This document shows positions 16,944 through 26,018 of a stretch of DNA of 64,000 nucleotides, in pieces. Position numbers and translations under genes: made by a program. This DNA comes from Ardenticatenaceae bacterium (lineage in GTDB: Bacteria > Chloroflexota > Anaerolineae > Promineifilales > Promineifilaceae): contig JACKBU010000018.1 in assembly GCA_020634395.1 (NCBI GenBank), positions 1 through 64,000 of the forward strand. Direction: 5' to 3'. The stretch's first letter is position 1. Every line of letters starts with the position of its first letter. A model generated the notes under the pieces. It saw only the letters and a program-made list of their open reading frames with translations, was not told the origin of the DNA and searched no databases.

Positions 16944-17977
16944 TGACAACGGTCATAATTGTTGGTGCAGATAGGCCTGAAGCATTGGAAAGTTCCTATG
17001 CTCGTGCTTTTAAACAACTAGGATGGCAGGTACTGTTTTGGCAACCTTTGGCTGCTTATGGTTCAGTGACACGAGGTGGCAAAGTTGGACAATTCTTGGG
17101 TCTTTTTGTGCACATTGAACCGTGGTGGCGTAGAGCCAATCTGCAATTCCTTCAGCTAGTCAATGAAATTAAACCAGATTTGATTCTCGTTATCGGTACT
17201 CAAGGTGTGCGAGCTGGCACGCTGGCCCAACTGCGGGTGCGCCATCCCCAACTTGTTATCTATTGTATATATCCAGACAGCCCGCACAATCTCGACACAG
17301 ATCGGATACACTGTCTACCTTTTTTTGACCGCGTAACTACTTCTTCCCCGGCATGGGTGCAAGCCTTTACAAGCCTGGGGGCCAGACGTGTAGCATATCT
17401 CCCTTTTGCGGCTGATACAGATTTATATCAACCGACGGAGTTGCCAACAGGTCATTCGGCGCTTACTCATGATCTGACATTTATCGGCACCTGGCGGGCC
17501 GAAAGAGAGATTCTACTTAATGAGTTGGCAGATTATGATCTGGTTGTATGGGGTAGTAACTATTGGCAAAAGCGCACACAACCTCACTCGCCACTCAGAC
17601 AAAAATGGGGTGGGCGATCCCTGATTGGTCCCGAATTCGCCCAGGCATGCTCTCAAAGTAAAATTATGCTTAACATGATGGACGCCATAAGTTGGCCTGG
17701 ACCAAATATGCGAACTTTCGAGCTTCCTGCATGTCGTGCATTTGCCTTGACTGAGCGGAGCGCGGCGGTACTCGAAATCTTTCGAGAGGGTGAAACTATA
17801 GAATGTTTCGATGGTTTGGCTGAGGCACGCGAAAAGATATCGTTTTATTTGAAGCATGAAAATTCACGTGAGCAAATAGCTGCCGCAGCACACCGATTAG
17901 TAGTTGAAGGCGGTCACACGTACAATGCTAGGGTTCGGGATATTGTTCGTTGGTGGGGATTAGATCGGGGAAACTGA
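16940..17977 (+). CDS. CgeB-like glycosyltransferase
   Basis: 345 aa, same broad family as the gene at 11053. The N-terminal half contains PDLILVIGTQGVRAGTL and YCIYPDSPHNLD. The C-terminal half has HDLTFIGTWRAEREILL, SKIMLNMMDAISWPGPNMRT and FELPACRAFALTE, the spore-maturation CgeB pattern in which the last segment contacts the donor phosphate. AT-rich. The overlap with the upstream methyltransferase indicates coupled translation. Confidence 0.72.
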   Translation: MMTTVIIVGADRPEALESSYARAFKQLGWQVLFWQPLAAYGSVTRGGKVGQFLGLFVHIEPWWRRANLQFLQLVNEIKPDLILVIGTQGVRAGTLAQLRVRHPQLVIYCIYPDSPHNLDTDRIHCLPFFDRVTTSSPAWVQAFTSLGARRVAYLPFAADTDLYQPTELPTGHSALTHDLTFIGTWRAEREILLNELADYDLVVWGSNYWQKRTQPHSPLRQKWGGRSLIGPEFAQACSQSKIMLNMMDAISWPGPNMRTFELPACRAFALTERSAAVLEIFREGETIECFDGLAEAREKISFYLKHENSREQIAAAAHRLVVEGGHTYNARVRDIVRWWGLDRGN

Positions 17978-18078
17978 TGGTTCCTCTCCAGGATTATTGT
18001 CATAGGTATCATATGAGGAAATACGAATAATTTCTCAGTGGTTTGTTGATCAAATAAAGGCAATTGTAATTTATCACA

Positions 18079-19185
18079 ATGAAAGTTCTATGTGTGTTAG
18101 GGACGAGACCGGAAGCAATTAAAATTGCTCCGGTGATTACAGAACTCAAATTTTACAAGCGAGCGGGCATTGAAACAGTTGTATGTGCGACCGGACAGCA
18201 TCGTGAAATGTTGGATTCCGTGCTGTCATTGTTTGACATCATACCTGATTACGATCTTGATCTGATGAAATTTAATCAGTCATTGGGAGATTTGACGGCG
18301 AATTTGTTGCTGAACTTGAGACCTGTTATTCAAAGAGAAAAACCGGATTGGATATTAGTCCAGGGTGACACGACGACGGCGATGGTGGGGGCGCTGGCGG
18401 GTTTTTACGAACGGGTCAAAGTGGGGCACATTGAAGCAGGACTAAGGACGGGCGACAAGGCCCACCCGTTTCCAGAAGAGATCAATCGGAAAATTGCCGA
18501 TCACATATGTGATTTACATTTTGCCCCAACGGAGATTGCACGCAATAACCTACTGGCAGAAGGTATCAAGAAGGCTTCCATCTATGTGACGGGCAACACG
18601 GTTATCGATGCGCTACATTCCATGATACGCCAGCCTTTCCAGTGGGTAGATAGCCCGTTAGCAGAAATCTTGGCGGACAGGCGCATTGTCTTAGTTACGG
18701 CCCATCGACGCGAAAATTTTGGAGAGCCTCTAGAAAATATTTGTCTGGCTTTATTAGAGCTTGTGGATCGCTACCCTGACATACAAGTCGTCTATCCGGT
18801 GCATTTAAATCCGAATGTGCAGAAAATGGTAACAAAGCATCTGGCCGGCAAGGAGCGAATATTCTTGCTGGATCCGCTTGACTATTTGCCGTTCATTCAA
18901 TTGATTAATAGATCTTATCTAGTATTGACCGATTCCGGCGGCTTACAAGAAGAAGTGCCTGCTCTTGGCAAGCCTGTTCTGGTCATGCGAGAGACAACGG
19001 AACGCCCAGAGGCCATTGAAGCAGGCACGGCACGCCTGGTCGGAACTAACCGTCAAAATATTGTGCGCGAAGTATCCAGACTTCTAGATGATACTTTGGC
19101 CTACCAACAAATGGCGCAAGCAAAGAATCCTTTTGGCGACGGCCACGCCAGCGAACTAATTGTCAAAGCCATGCTGGCCTTTTAG
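18079..19185 (+). CDS. wecB: UDP-N-acetylglucosamine 2-epimerase (non-hydrolysing)
   Basis: 368 aa, the usual length. It interconverts UDP-GlcNAc and UDP-ManNAc in the cytosol, supplying ManNAc or its uronate to the glycan. Diagnostic segments: KVLCVLGTRPEAIKIAPVI at the start, VCATGQHREMLD, VQGDTTTAMVGAL, GHIEAGLRTGD, FPEEINRKIADH, VTGNTVIDAL, TAHRREN, and LTDSGGLQEEVPALGKPVL with the conserved TERPEA. No UDP-ManNAc dehydrogenase accompanies it here. It is preceded by a 100-bp AT-rich spacer. Confidence 0.95.
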   Translation: MKVLCVLGTRPEAIKIAPVITELKFYKRAGIETVVCATGQHREMLDSVLSLFDIIPDYDLDLMKFNQSLGDLTANLLLNLRPVIQREKPDWILVQGDTTTAMVGALAGFYERVKVGHIEAGLRTGDKAHPFPEEINRKIADHICDLHFAPTEIARNNLLAEGIKKASIYVTGNTVIDALHSMIRQPFQWVDSPLAEILADRRIVLVTAHRRENFGEPLENICLALLELVDRYPDIQVVYPVHLNPNVQKMVTKHLAGKERIFLLDPLDYLPFIQLINRSYLVLTDSGGLQEEVPALGKPVLVMRETTERPEAIEAGTARLVGTNRQNIVREVSRLLDDTLAYQQMAQAKNPFGDGHASELIVKAMLAF

Positions 19186-19199
19186 GGACGATATTTATT

Positions 19200-20339
19200 G
19201 TGGCAATCATTCATGCTGTTTTCTACGGGAACCCTGATCGTTACCCGCCAATCATAAATGGGACGCGAATTTTGTCTATAAAGAAATATCTTGTAACTAT
19301 CTTTTGCCGCGCCACAAATGAGGATATAAGGGTCGATTATCCGGTAGAGGTCACTGTGGATCGGGTTGGACAGGGGAGAGGGAATTCCTGGTGGGAATAC
19401 TTTGGTTTTGCAGCTAAAGTTTTACGGACAAAACATCGAGATGCAGATTTTTTTATGGGCCATGATATGCATGGTTTTTTGATAGCCCGCTTGCTGGCGT
19501 GGATTTATCGCAAACCGCTGATATATCATTGTCACGAGTATGTTGACCGGAGCACCGGCAGCCAATTAAATTGGGGTGGGCGTCTGGTTTATTTTTTTCA
19601 GGAATATTTTGCCAGAACGGCCGATTTGGTAATCGTTCCCGATGTAGATCGGGCAAGGTTAATGATGGTTGAATTTAAACTGCCCCGAACTCCCCTGGTC
19701 GTCACGAATTCCCCAATGGATGCCGTAGCGTTCTCCGGAGAAAAACTACATCAAGCACTTGAAAATAAGGGGAAGAGATTTGAGCGTGTCGTTATTCGCC
19801 AGGGATCTGTTGGGCCGAGCCACGCTATTGAAACGACGCTTCAGTCAATTCCATTATGGGCGAATAAAAAATGGGGCTTTGTAATATTGGGGCCTGGTCA
19901 GCCTGATTACATTGAGGAACTATACAGGTTAGCCTGGGAACTCGGGGTGGCTGAACAATTTGTTGTGCTGCCACCAGTCAGCTACGACGAAGTATTAGAG
20001 TTCACCTGTGGAGCTGACGCTGGCCATTCTTTTTATAGTCCGATCGATGCCAATAACCGATATAGTACGACGGCGTCAAATAAGCTAATGGAATATATGG
20101 CAGCTGGAATTCCAATTTTGGCGTCGGATAGGCCAAGCTTAAGGTCTTTTGTAGAGGAAAATCAATACGGTTTGGTAGCAGATGAAAGCTATCCTGAGAG
20201 TATAGCAAGGGTGGTCAATACCTTGTTAGCTGATCCAGTGCAAATGCGGCAGATGGGTGCTAACGGCCGTCAAGCTTTTATTGAAACCTTTTGCTATCGA
20301 AAGCAGTTTGCGCCTGTACTAGATTGGTTGCAGACTTAG
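19200..20339 (+). CDS. Glycosyltransferase family 4-like protein
   Basis: 379 aa from GTG 19200. The N-terminal domain is short on typical GT4 words but has DADFFMGHDMHGFLIARLL and LIYHCHEYVDRS. The C-terminal domain is clearer: VVIRQGSVGPSHAIETTLQ, WGFVILGPGQPDYIEEL, SYDEVLEFTCGADAGHSFY, KLMEYMAAGIPILASDRP, which covers the donor-binding face. One sugar transfer on the growing glycan is expected. The last ACGGCCGT before a long gap in that word lies near its 3' end (about 20263). Confidence 0.75.
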   Translation: MAIIHAVFYGNPDRYPPIINGTRILSIKKYLVTIFCRATNEDIRVDYPVEVTVDRVGQGRGNSWWEYFGFAAKVLRTKHRDADFFMGHDMHGFLIARLLAWIYRKPLIYHCHEYVDRSTGSQLNWGGRLVYFFQEYFARTADLVIVPDVDRARLMMVEFKLPRTPLVVTNSPMDAVAFSGEKLHQALENKGKRFERVVIRQGSVGPSHAIETTLQSIPLWANKKWGFVILGPGQPDYIEELYRLAWELGVAEQFVVLPPVSYDEVLEFTCGADAGHSFYSPIDANNRYSTTASNKLMEYMAAGIPILASDRPSLRSFVEENQYGLVADESYPESIARVVNTLLADPVQMRQMGANGRQAFIETFCYRKQFAPVLDWLQT

Positions 20340-20351
20340 AGAATCAATTAT

Positions 20352-21902
20352 ATGCAATCATCATCTCGACTTACGACCCCTGGGTTGGGGGCAGAAACGA
20401 AGGGAAAAAATCGTTCCGTCATGCCATTCTATGTCCTGGCGCTGCTGGTATATGGCCTCCTTTTTTCCTTCTGGCAGTACGAGAGAGTGCCGGTTAAAGT
20501 CCATGCGGCGGCTTTTTTGGTGGCAGCCACGGCTTTAATTCCCCTGGCCCGCTGGTATGCGCAAGGCAGCAAGGAGGTACCGATTTTTGAGCTCATTGTG
20601 CTTTCTTATGCGGCGCAATTTAGCGTGCCGGTTTATACGCAGCCTAATTTGCTGGTTATTCTCAACCGTCCCACTCCACTCGCCTGGGATGATGTCTTTG
20701 CCGCTTTACTTTACGCCGAATTAGGCATCGTGAGCTTAATGATCGCCTATTCGATTGCTGCCCGGCTGCCATTTGTGCGCCACGCACCAAAGCTGGATTT
20801 GCCGCTCAATTCTGAGCATCGCTCGACTTATTTAGTCCTGGCACTGTTGGGTGGCGGTTTTATAACCCTATTGCAGACAATGGGGATATTAAACATTGGG
20901 TCATTAGGCTCCATTTTTGCCCTTTTAAGCCGGCAAATGAACGTTGCCCTCATTCTGCTGGCTTATGATGTTTACGGAGGCGGTGAGCGGCGTCCGGGCT
21001 TGCTCTTCTTGTTATATGGTACAGTCGTGGCCTCATTTATCGTCGGGTTAACCACGGGTCTGCTAGAAAATGCCTTGATTCCTCTGGCTTTGCTGCTGGC
21101 CGTGCGCTGGCATGCTACCCGCCGTTTTCCCTGGGTCCTGGTCTCATTGGGGATTCTCCTCTACCTGATATTAAATCCGGCAAAATTTACCTATCGTGAA
21201 GAGGTCTGGTACGGGGATCGAACCTATGGCTTTGGCGAACGGGTTGATTTGTGGGGAAACCTGGTGGCCGAAAGTGCAACCAACTTGCTGGGGGCCGACG
21301 ATCGAAGCAAGACGGAACAGAATATTACAGAATCCCTGGCCCGATTTGACCTGATTCACAAGTTCGCCTACGTACAAAAAATTACTCCCGAGATAAAGCC
21401 TTTTTATTTAGGGCAAACCTATACGTATTTTCTGTATGCCTGGGTCCCCCGCGTATTCTGGCCTGACAAACCTCTGGCCTCTGAAGCCAACGAGGCCATT
21501 GACATCAACTACCGGCTAAAATTACCGGGACAAAGTTCTACTATTGGGATTGGCCAACTACCGGAAGCGTATGCTAATTTTGGCGTTGTGGGTATTGTGT
21601 TGGTGATGGGATTGCAGGGTTTGATCTTCGCACTGCTGGACAGCAGCTTAAACGGCCCGGACAGCGATGGAGGTCGAGCTATTTATCTTTCGGTGATGAT
21701 TTATTTTTTGAACGGCATTGGATCTTCGGCAGCGATTTTATTTGGGGCGTTATTGCAGCAGATTTTGGTGAACGCCGTCATTTTACGGGTGTTTGCGACC
21801 GGCTGGCGATCGCCCGGACCAGAATTGGAATCCGAGCGTCGGTTATCGGGCCGGCGCCGCCGGGGGCAGTTGCCGCGTTATTCCCGATACAATCATCGTT
21901 AA
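20352..21902 (+). CDS. Polytopic O-antigen/EPS polymerase-like protein
   Basis: 516 aa with about 10-12 hydrophobic segments (for example FYVLALLVYGLLFSFW, VHAAAFLVAATALIPLA, WVLVSLGILLYLILNP, AIYLSVMIYFLNGIGSSAAI). A large hydrophilic loop near residues 270-390 contains FYLGQTYTYFLYAWVPRVFW and PDKPLASEANEAI, which matches the oligosaccharide repeat-unit polymerase (Wzy-like) architecture. It would link repeat units at the outer face of the membrane. The C-terminal tail is basic. An internal ATG at 20421 would remove a 23-residue hydrophilic leader and is plausible. Its presence beside an ABC-2 exporter is unusual. Confidence 0.68.
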   Translation: MQSSSRLTTPGLGAETKGKNRSVMPFYVLALLVYGLLFSFWQYERVPVKVHAAAFLVAATALIPLARWYAQGSKEVPIFELIVLSYAAQFSVPVYTQPNLLVILNRPTPLAWDDVFAALLYAELGIVSLMIAYSIAARLPFVRHAPKLDLPLNSEHRSTYLVLALLGGGFITLLQTMGILNIGSLGSIFALLSRQMNVALILLAYDVYGGGERRPGLLFLLYGTVVASFIVGLTTGLLENALIPLALLLAVRWHATRRFPWVLVSLGILLYLILNPAKFTYREEVWYGDRTYGFGERVDLWGNLVAESATNLLGADDRSKTEQNITESLARFDLIHKFAYVQKITPEIKPFYLGQTYTYFLYAWVPRVFWPDKPLASEANEAIDINYRLKLPGQSSTIGIGQLPEAYANFGVVGIVLVMGLQGLIFALLDSSLNGPDSDGGRAIYLSVMIYFLNGIGSSAAILFGALLQQILVNAVILRVFATGWRSPGPELESERRLSGRRRRGQLPRYSRYNHR

Positions 21903-23019
21903 AAAAGTCCTCATTGTGCTACATTATATTGTCCCCAATTTATTAGGCCCGCCGGGAGGTATTGCCCGGTACTGCCGGTTGGTCTGCCAGGCCTTGTTGG
22001 ATTTAGGGCTGCCGTTACGCGTGACATCCCTGGCCGACCGGCCAGAAATGGCGGAAAGAGCCAGGGTGTTATTTCCCGGTATGCATTATGAAACCGGAAA
22101 CGGGTCGCGCGTGGAATTTGTGCGCCTGGTGACTACAGCCTGCCTGCGTGAACGACCGGACATTCTGCTGGTGGGGCATCCACACTTTGCCGGGCTCGGC
22201 CAAATCCTGGCGCGACTGAGCGGGGCCAAGGCAGTCGACTTTGTTTATGGGATTGACGTTTGGGAACCGCTATCCCGGACGCGCCGCCGAGGATTGCAGG
22301 CCGCGACTCTGGTCATTGCTATCAGCCAGTTCACCATGGAAAAGGCGCAACGGGTGAACGGCGTCATGCCGGAAAAGGGGCGGATTTTGTACAACTGCCT
22401 GGATCCGGAATTTCAGGGAGCCTTAGCCGCAAAAGTAACCGCCCCGCGTCTGCTGACCGTCGGTCGCATGAGTCTGGCGGAGCAGTACAAGGGGCATGAC
22501 TACGTGATTCGGGCGCTGCCGGCTTTGTTGGCGCGCTTCCCTAATCTGACTTATCACATTATTGGTGATGGCGATGGACGGCCACTTTTGGAGAATTTGG
22601 CAGAGCAAGTGGGAGTCAGGCCGTCGGTACATTTCCATGGATTCGTACCAGAAGAAGAACTGCAGCGCCAGTATGAATCCGCGACGGTGTTCATTATGCC
22701 CAGCCAGGCCGAGGGTTTCGGTTTTGTGTTTGCCGAAGCGATGGCTTATGGGCTGCCGGTTATCGGAGGTAATCGGGATGCCACACCTGAAGTGGTAGCT
22801 GATGGGGAAACGGGACTGCTGGTCGATCCCACTTCTGTCACAGAAATTAGGTCTGCCATAACACGGCTGTTAGCCGACGAAGATCTGAGGAAAAACATGG
22901 GGCAAGCCGGGCAAATGCGTGTGAAGCAGCTATTTAGTTATGGCGCGTTCAAACAAAACCTTGGGGCCTACCTGGCAGAATTGGGCACCATGCAGACTTC
23001 AACCTTGGGCCAAGAATAA
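21793..23019 (+). CDS. Glycosyltransferase family 4 protein (start uncertain)
   Basis: Up to 408 aa. The conserved domain begins VKKVLIVLHYIVPNLLGPPGG about residue 36, just at the stop codon of the upstream gene. The only standard starts in frame are TTG 21793 (110 bases of overlap) and GTG 21916, which would cut the first beta strand; a non-standard ATC/ATT start near 21880-21895 is conceivable. GT4 features are clear: ARYCRLVCQALLDLG, VDFVYGIDVWEPLSR, LLTVGRMSLAEQYKGHDYVI, TYHIIGDGDGRPLLEN, SATVFIMPSQAEGFGFVFAE and GLPVIGGNRDATPEVV. Moderate GC. Confidence 0.85.
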   Translation: MRPAGDRPDQNWNPSVGYRAGAAGGSCRVIPDTIIVKKVLIVLHYIVPNLLGPPGGIARYCRLVCQALLDLGLPLRVTSLADRPEMAERARVLFPGMHYETGNGSRVEFVRLVTTACLRERPDILLVGHPHFAGLGQILARLSGAKAVDFVYGIDVWEPLSRTRRRGLQAATLVIAISQFTMEKAQRVNGVMPEKGRILYNCLDPEFQGALAAKVTAPRLLTVGRMSLAEQYKGHDYVIRALPALLARFPNLTYHIIGDGDGRPLLENLAEQVGVRPSVHFHGFVPEEELQRQYESATVFIMPSQAEGFGFVFAEAMAYGLPVIGGNRDATPEVVADGETGLLVDPTSVTEIRSAITRLLADEDLRKNMGQAGQMRVKQLFSYGAFKQNLGAYLAELGTMQTSTLGQE

Positions 23020-23022
23020 ATC

Positions 23023-24159
23023 ATGCATCTGCTGCAAGTAACAACGACATATTATCCTGAGCTGCAATTTGGCGGACCACCGCAAAAAATTCACAACTTG
23101 AGCTGCCAACTGCTTCAGCGCGGCCATACAATTACGGTCGTTACGCTGCATTCTCAGCAGCCGGCGGTAAATTTTCAATCGTTTATCGATGGCATTCTGG
23201 TCCAATATTTGCCATGGATTGGCCGCAACAATTATCGTTGGCCGCGTCAACTAGAATTACTCAAAGAGGCTGTTCAAGCGGCTGACGTAGTTCATGGTTA
23301 TGGCTTGTATAATTTATTAACTCCAGCTGCTGCGCGCTATGCTGAGGAATTGAAGATTCCTTTTGTGCTTGAACCTTTGGGAATGTACAAACCAAGGGTA
23401 CGGAACCAATATCTTAAACGGATGTATCACCAGTTTTTTACGCGGCCAATGAGTGAGCGGGCGAGCCGTTTGATTGCTACGTCACCAGCGGAAATGGCTG
23501 ATCTGGCCGGTCTGGTGGAGCCCGATAAACTGCTGCTGCGACGAAATGGTATCAATGTCGAACAATTTACAAACCTGCCAGACGGCCGTCGGCTGCGGAC
23601 GGCCTTTCATATCCCACAGGATGCGCACATCATTCTCTATTTGGGACGCATTAGCCCAATAAAAAATTTGGAAACGTTAATTGACGCTTATCAGCAAGCC
23701 CAATTGCCCAACACCTGGCTGCTGCTGGTTGGTCCAACGCTTGAACAGCATTATGCAGATGAATTAAGGCTAAAGATAAAAAAATTTAACCTGGAAGAGC
23801 AAGTGTTATTGACGGGGGCGCTGTATGGCGAGGAAAAACTGGCGGCTTTCGCTGCAGCAGATTTATTCGTGTTACCGTCACATTTTGAAAGCTTTGGTAA
23901 TGCGGCGGCGGAAGCGGTTGTAGCCGGTTTGCCGGTGCTGATCACAGATGGCTGCGGTATTGCGCCTCAAATCCATCAACGGGCCGGACTTTCGGTACAG
24001 CCTACGGTTGAGGCATTGGCGGCAGGTTTGCACTGTTTGCTGCTGGATGAGCAGGCAAAAACAGCCCTCACGCGTGGGCGTACGGAATTAATCCAACAGT
24101 TATCCTGGGAACGGCCGATAGACGAAACAGAAATACTCTACCAGTCTCTTGTCAATTGA
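23023..24159 (+). CDS. Glycosyltransferase family 4 protein
   Basis: 378 aa, starting three bases after the preceding stop. N-terminal MHLLQVTTTYYPELQFGGPP (glycine-rich acceptor loop); C-terminal AHIILYLGRISPIKNLETLI, NTWLLLVGPTLEQHY, LFVLPSHFESFGNAAAEAVV and GLPVLITDGCGIAPQ, covering the usual GT4 donor motif. It probably adds a hexose or hexosamine in repeat-unit assembly. Tandem with another GT4 gene of similar composition, suggesting the two arrived together. Confidence 0.87.
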   Translation: MHLLQVTTTYYPELQFGGPPQKIHNLSCQLLQRGHTITVVTLHSQQPAVNFQSFIDGILVQYLPWIGRNNYRWPRQLELLKEAVQAADVVHGYGLYNLLTPAAARYAEELKIPFVLEPLGMYKPRVRNQYLKRMYHQFFTRPMSERASRLIATSPAEMADLAGLVEPDKLLLRRNGINVEQFTNLPDGRRLRTAFHIPQDAHIILYLGRISPIKNLETLIDAYQQAQLPNTWLLLVGPTLEQHYADELRLKIKKFNLEEQVLLTGALYGEEKLAAFAAADLFVLPSHFESFGNAAAEAVVAGLPVLITDGCGIAPQIHQRAGLSVQPTVEALAAGLHCLLLDEQAKTALTRGRTELIQQLSWERPIDETEILYQSLVN

Positions 24160-24166
24160 AGTTGTT

Positions 24167-24778
24167 ATGCACCTACTTGATACTCCCTGGCGCTTATCCA
24201 ATCACTTCTGGCGAATTGTACAATGGCCATTTATTCGGCTTCAATTCTTATGGCACGGCATACGCTGGCAAGCGGGTTGGCGAATCTTTGGACGGCCGAT
24301 TATTCAACGGTACCGGGGAAGCGTGATAACGATTGGCAAAGGGGTTGAACTACGTTCGGGATACGGGACGAATCCACTGGCTCCCAATCATCCAGTCGTG
24401 TTGGCGACGCGTAAGCCAACTGCGCAAATTCATATTGGGAATAATTGTGGTTTTACAGGCACAACCCTTGTCGCCGCGGAAGCAATTACTATTGGCAATC
24501 GGGTTCTGGTTGGCGCGAACAGCACAATTGCCGATACGGATTTTCATCCCTTGCAACCAGCGGCAAGAGTTCAGGATATATTGAACGGCGCACATAAACC
24601 AATCGTAATCGAAGATGATGTGTTTGTTGGCATGAACTGTCTAATTCTGAAGGGTGTGACGATTGGGACCGGCAGTGTGATTGGGGCCGGCAGCGTTGTA
24701 ACACGAGATGTGCCTCCGGGTGTCGTTGTGGCCGGAAACCCGGCAGCTATTGTACGTAAGCTTGACGAAGGACAATAA
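24167..24778 (+). CDS. Left-handed beta-helix O-acetyltransferase
   Basis: 203 aa from ATG 24167 (TTG 24149 adds six residues and overlaps the upstream gene). The hexapeptide-repeat region runs from about residue 55 to the end: IGKGVELRSGYG, IHIGNNCGFTGTT, ITIGNRVLVGANSTIAD, the catalytic-type TDFHP, then VFVGMNCLILKGVTIG and GSVIGAGSVVTRDVPPGVV. The DVPPGVVVAGNPA ending is typical of acetyl-CoA sugar O-acetyltransferases (WbbJ/Maa type). It lacks the N-terminal Rossmann domain of PglD/NeuD, so the PglD step of a bacillosamine pathway is less likely. It probably decorates the glycan. Confidence 0.82.
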   Translation: MHLLDTPWRLSNHFWRIVQWPFIRLQFLWHGIRWQAGWRIFGRPIIQRYRGSVITIGKGVELRSGYGTNPLAPNHPVVLATRKPTAQIHIGNNCGFTGTTLVAAEAITIGNRVLVGANSTIADTDFHPLQPAARVQDILNGAHKPIVIEDDVFVGMNCLILKGVTIGTGSVIGAGSVVTRDVPPGVVVAGNPAAIVRKLDEGQ

Positions 24779-25967
24779 TCTCACGGAGACCCCTGTAAAC
24801 TTAATTGTGATTAACCAGACGACGAACCCGGCGTTTAACGCCTGGGTTTGCGGCCTGGCGGAAGAAATTGGCGGGTTGGCGCTGTGGAGCGGCAACCCGC
24901 CGTCTGATCCGGGGCCGGGGGTGACGGTGTGGCGCGGCCCGGCGTATGACAAAGGCTCGACGGCGGCGCGGCTGCGGACGTGGGGGGCGTTTACCCTGGC
25001 AGCGGGCCGGCGGCTGCTGGGACTGCCGGGCGGGCGGCGAACGCCCATTTTTGTGGTGAGCAATCCGCCGTTTCTCCCGCTGCTGGCGTGGGTGTTGGGG
25101 AAGGTGCAGCAACGGCCGTATGCCCTGCTGGAATGGGACATTTACCCGAATATCCTGGCGCCGATGGGATTAGCGGGGCCGGAACATCCGCTGTACCGCC
25201 TGTGGGCGGCGGCGCACAAACGGGCGCTGCGCCAGGCCGGGCTGGTGGTAACGATTGGGGAGCAGATGGCGGCGACGCTGCGCCGCCTGGCCGAAGCGCC
25301 GGAGCTGCCGGTAGCGGTGATTCCCAACTGGGTGGACACAGCGTGGATACGGCCGCTGTCACGGGCGGAAAATCCATTTGCCAGAGAACAAGGATTGGCC
25401 GATGACCAACTGGTGGTGATGTACTCGGGCAACCTGGGGGCGACACACGCCATCGAGACCATCGTAGCGGCGGCGGAAGCGCTGCGCGACCGGGCAGACA
25501 TACAGTTTGTGATCATCGGGGAGGGGAGCAAACGGCCGTTGGTCGAAGCAGCACTGGCCGAGGGAAGGCTACCTAATACCCGGCTGCTGCCGTACCAGGC
25601 GGCGGACAGGCTGCCGTATTCGCTGGCCAGCGCCGACGTGGGCATCGTGACCCTGGCGGCGGGGTATGAGGAGCTGTCCGTGCCCAGCAAGACGTATAAT
25701 TTGCTGGCGGCGGGCAACGCCCTGCTGGGGATCAGCCAGGCGCCCAACGACCTGGCGCAAACGATTCAGGCGCAGGGCTGCGGGGCCAACTTCGCGCCCG
25801 ACGACGCGGCGGGCATGGCGGCGTGGTTGACGCAGATGGCGGCCGACCGGGCGGCCTTAAGGCAGTACCAGGCGGCGGCGCGGCAGGCGGCCGAGCAGTG
25901 TTACAGCCGGGCGCGGTGTGAGGCGCTGCTGAGCGGGGTCGTGCTGGATTGGCTGGACGACACCTGA
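24762..25967 (+). CDS. Glycosyltransferase family 4 protein (WcaI-like)
   Basis: 401 aa using TTG 24762, which overlaps the previous gene by 17 bases; GTG 24807 is an alternative that would cut the first beta strand NLIVINQ. GT-B features: FVVSNPPFLPLLAWVLG, ALLEWDIYPNILAPMG (a pattern of WcaI/WbuB-type transferases), VAVIPNWVDTAWIRPLS, LVVMYSGNLGATHAIETI, IQFVIIGEGSKRPLVE, and ELSVPSKTYNLLAAGNAL. Here GC rises sharply and the ACGGCCGT word reappears (from about 25090), marking the end of the imported-looking block. It may act as the second enzyme after the initiating transferase encoded next. Confidence 0.83.
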   Translation: MTKDNNLTETPVNLIVINQTTNPAFNAWVCGLAEEIGGLALWSGNPPSDPGPGVTVWRGPAYDKGSTAARLRTWGAFTLAAGRRLLGLPGGRRTPIFVVSNPPFLPLLAWVLGKVQQRPYALLEWDIYPNILAPMGLAGPEHPLYRLWAAAHKRALRQAGLVVTIGEQMAATLRRLAEAPELPVAVIPNWVDTAWIRPLSRAENPFAREQGLADDQLVVMYSGNLGATHAIETIVAAAEALRDRADIQFVIIGEGSKRPLVEAALAEGRLPNTRLLPYQAADRLPYSLASADVGIVTLAAGYEELSVPSKTYNLLAAGNALLGISQAPNDLAQTIQAQGCGANFAPDDAAGMAAWLTQMAADRAALRQYQAAARQAAEQCYSRARCEALLSGVVLDWLDDT

Positions 25968-26018
25968 AGCCGTTGTTAAGGCAGATTGATAGATTCTCAC
26001 TGTAATTTCACTTTACAC

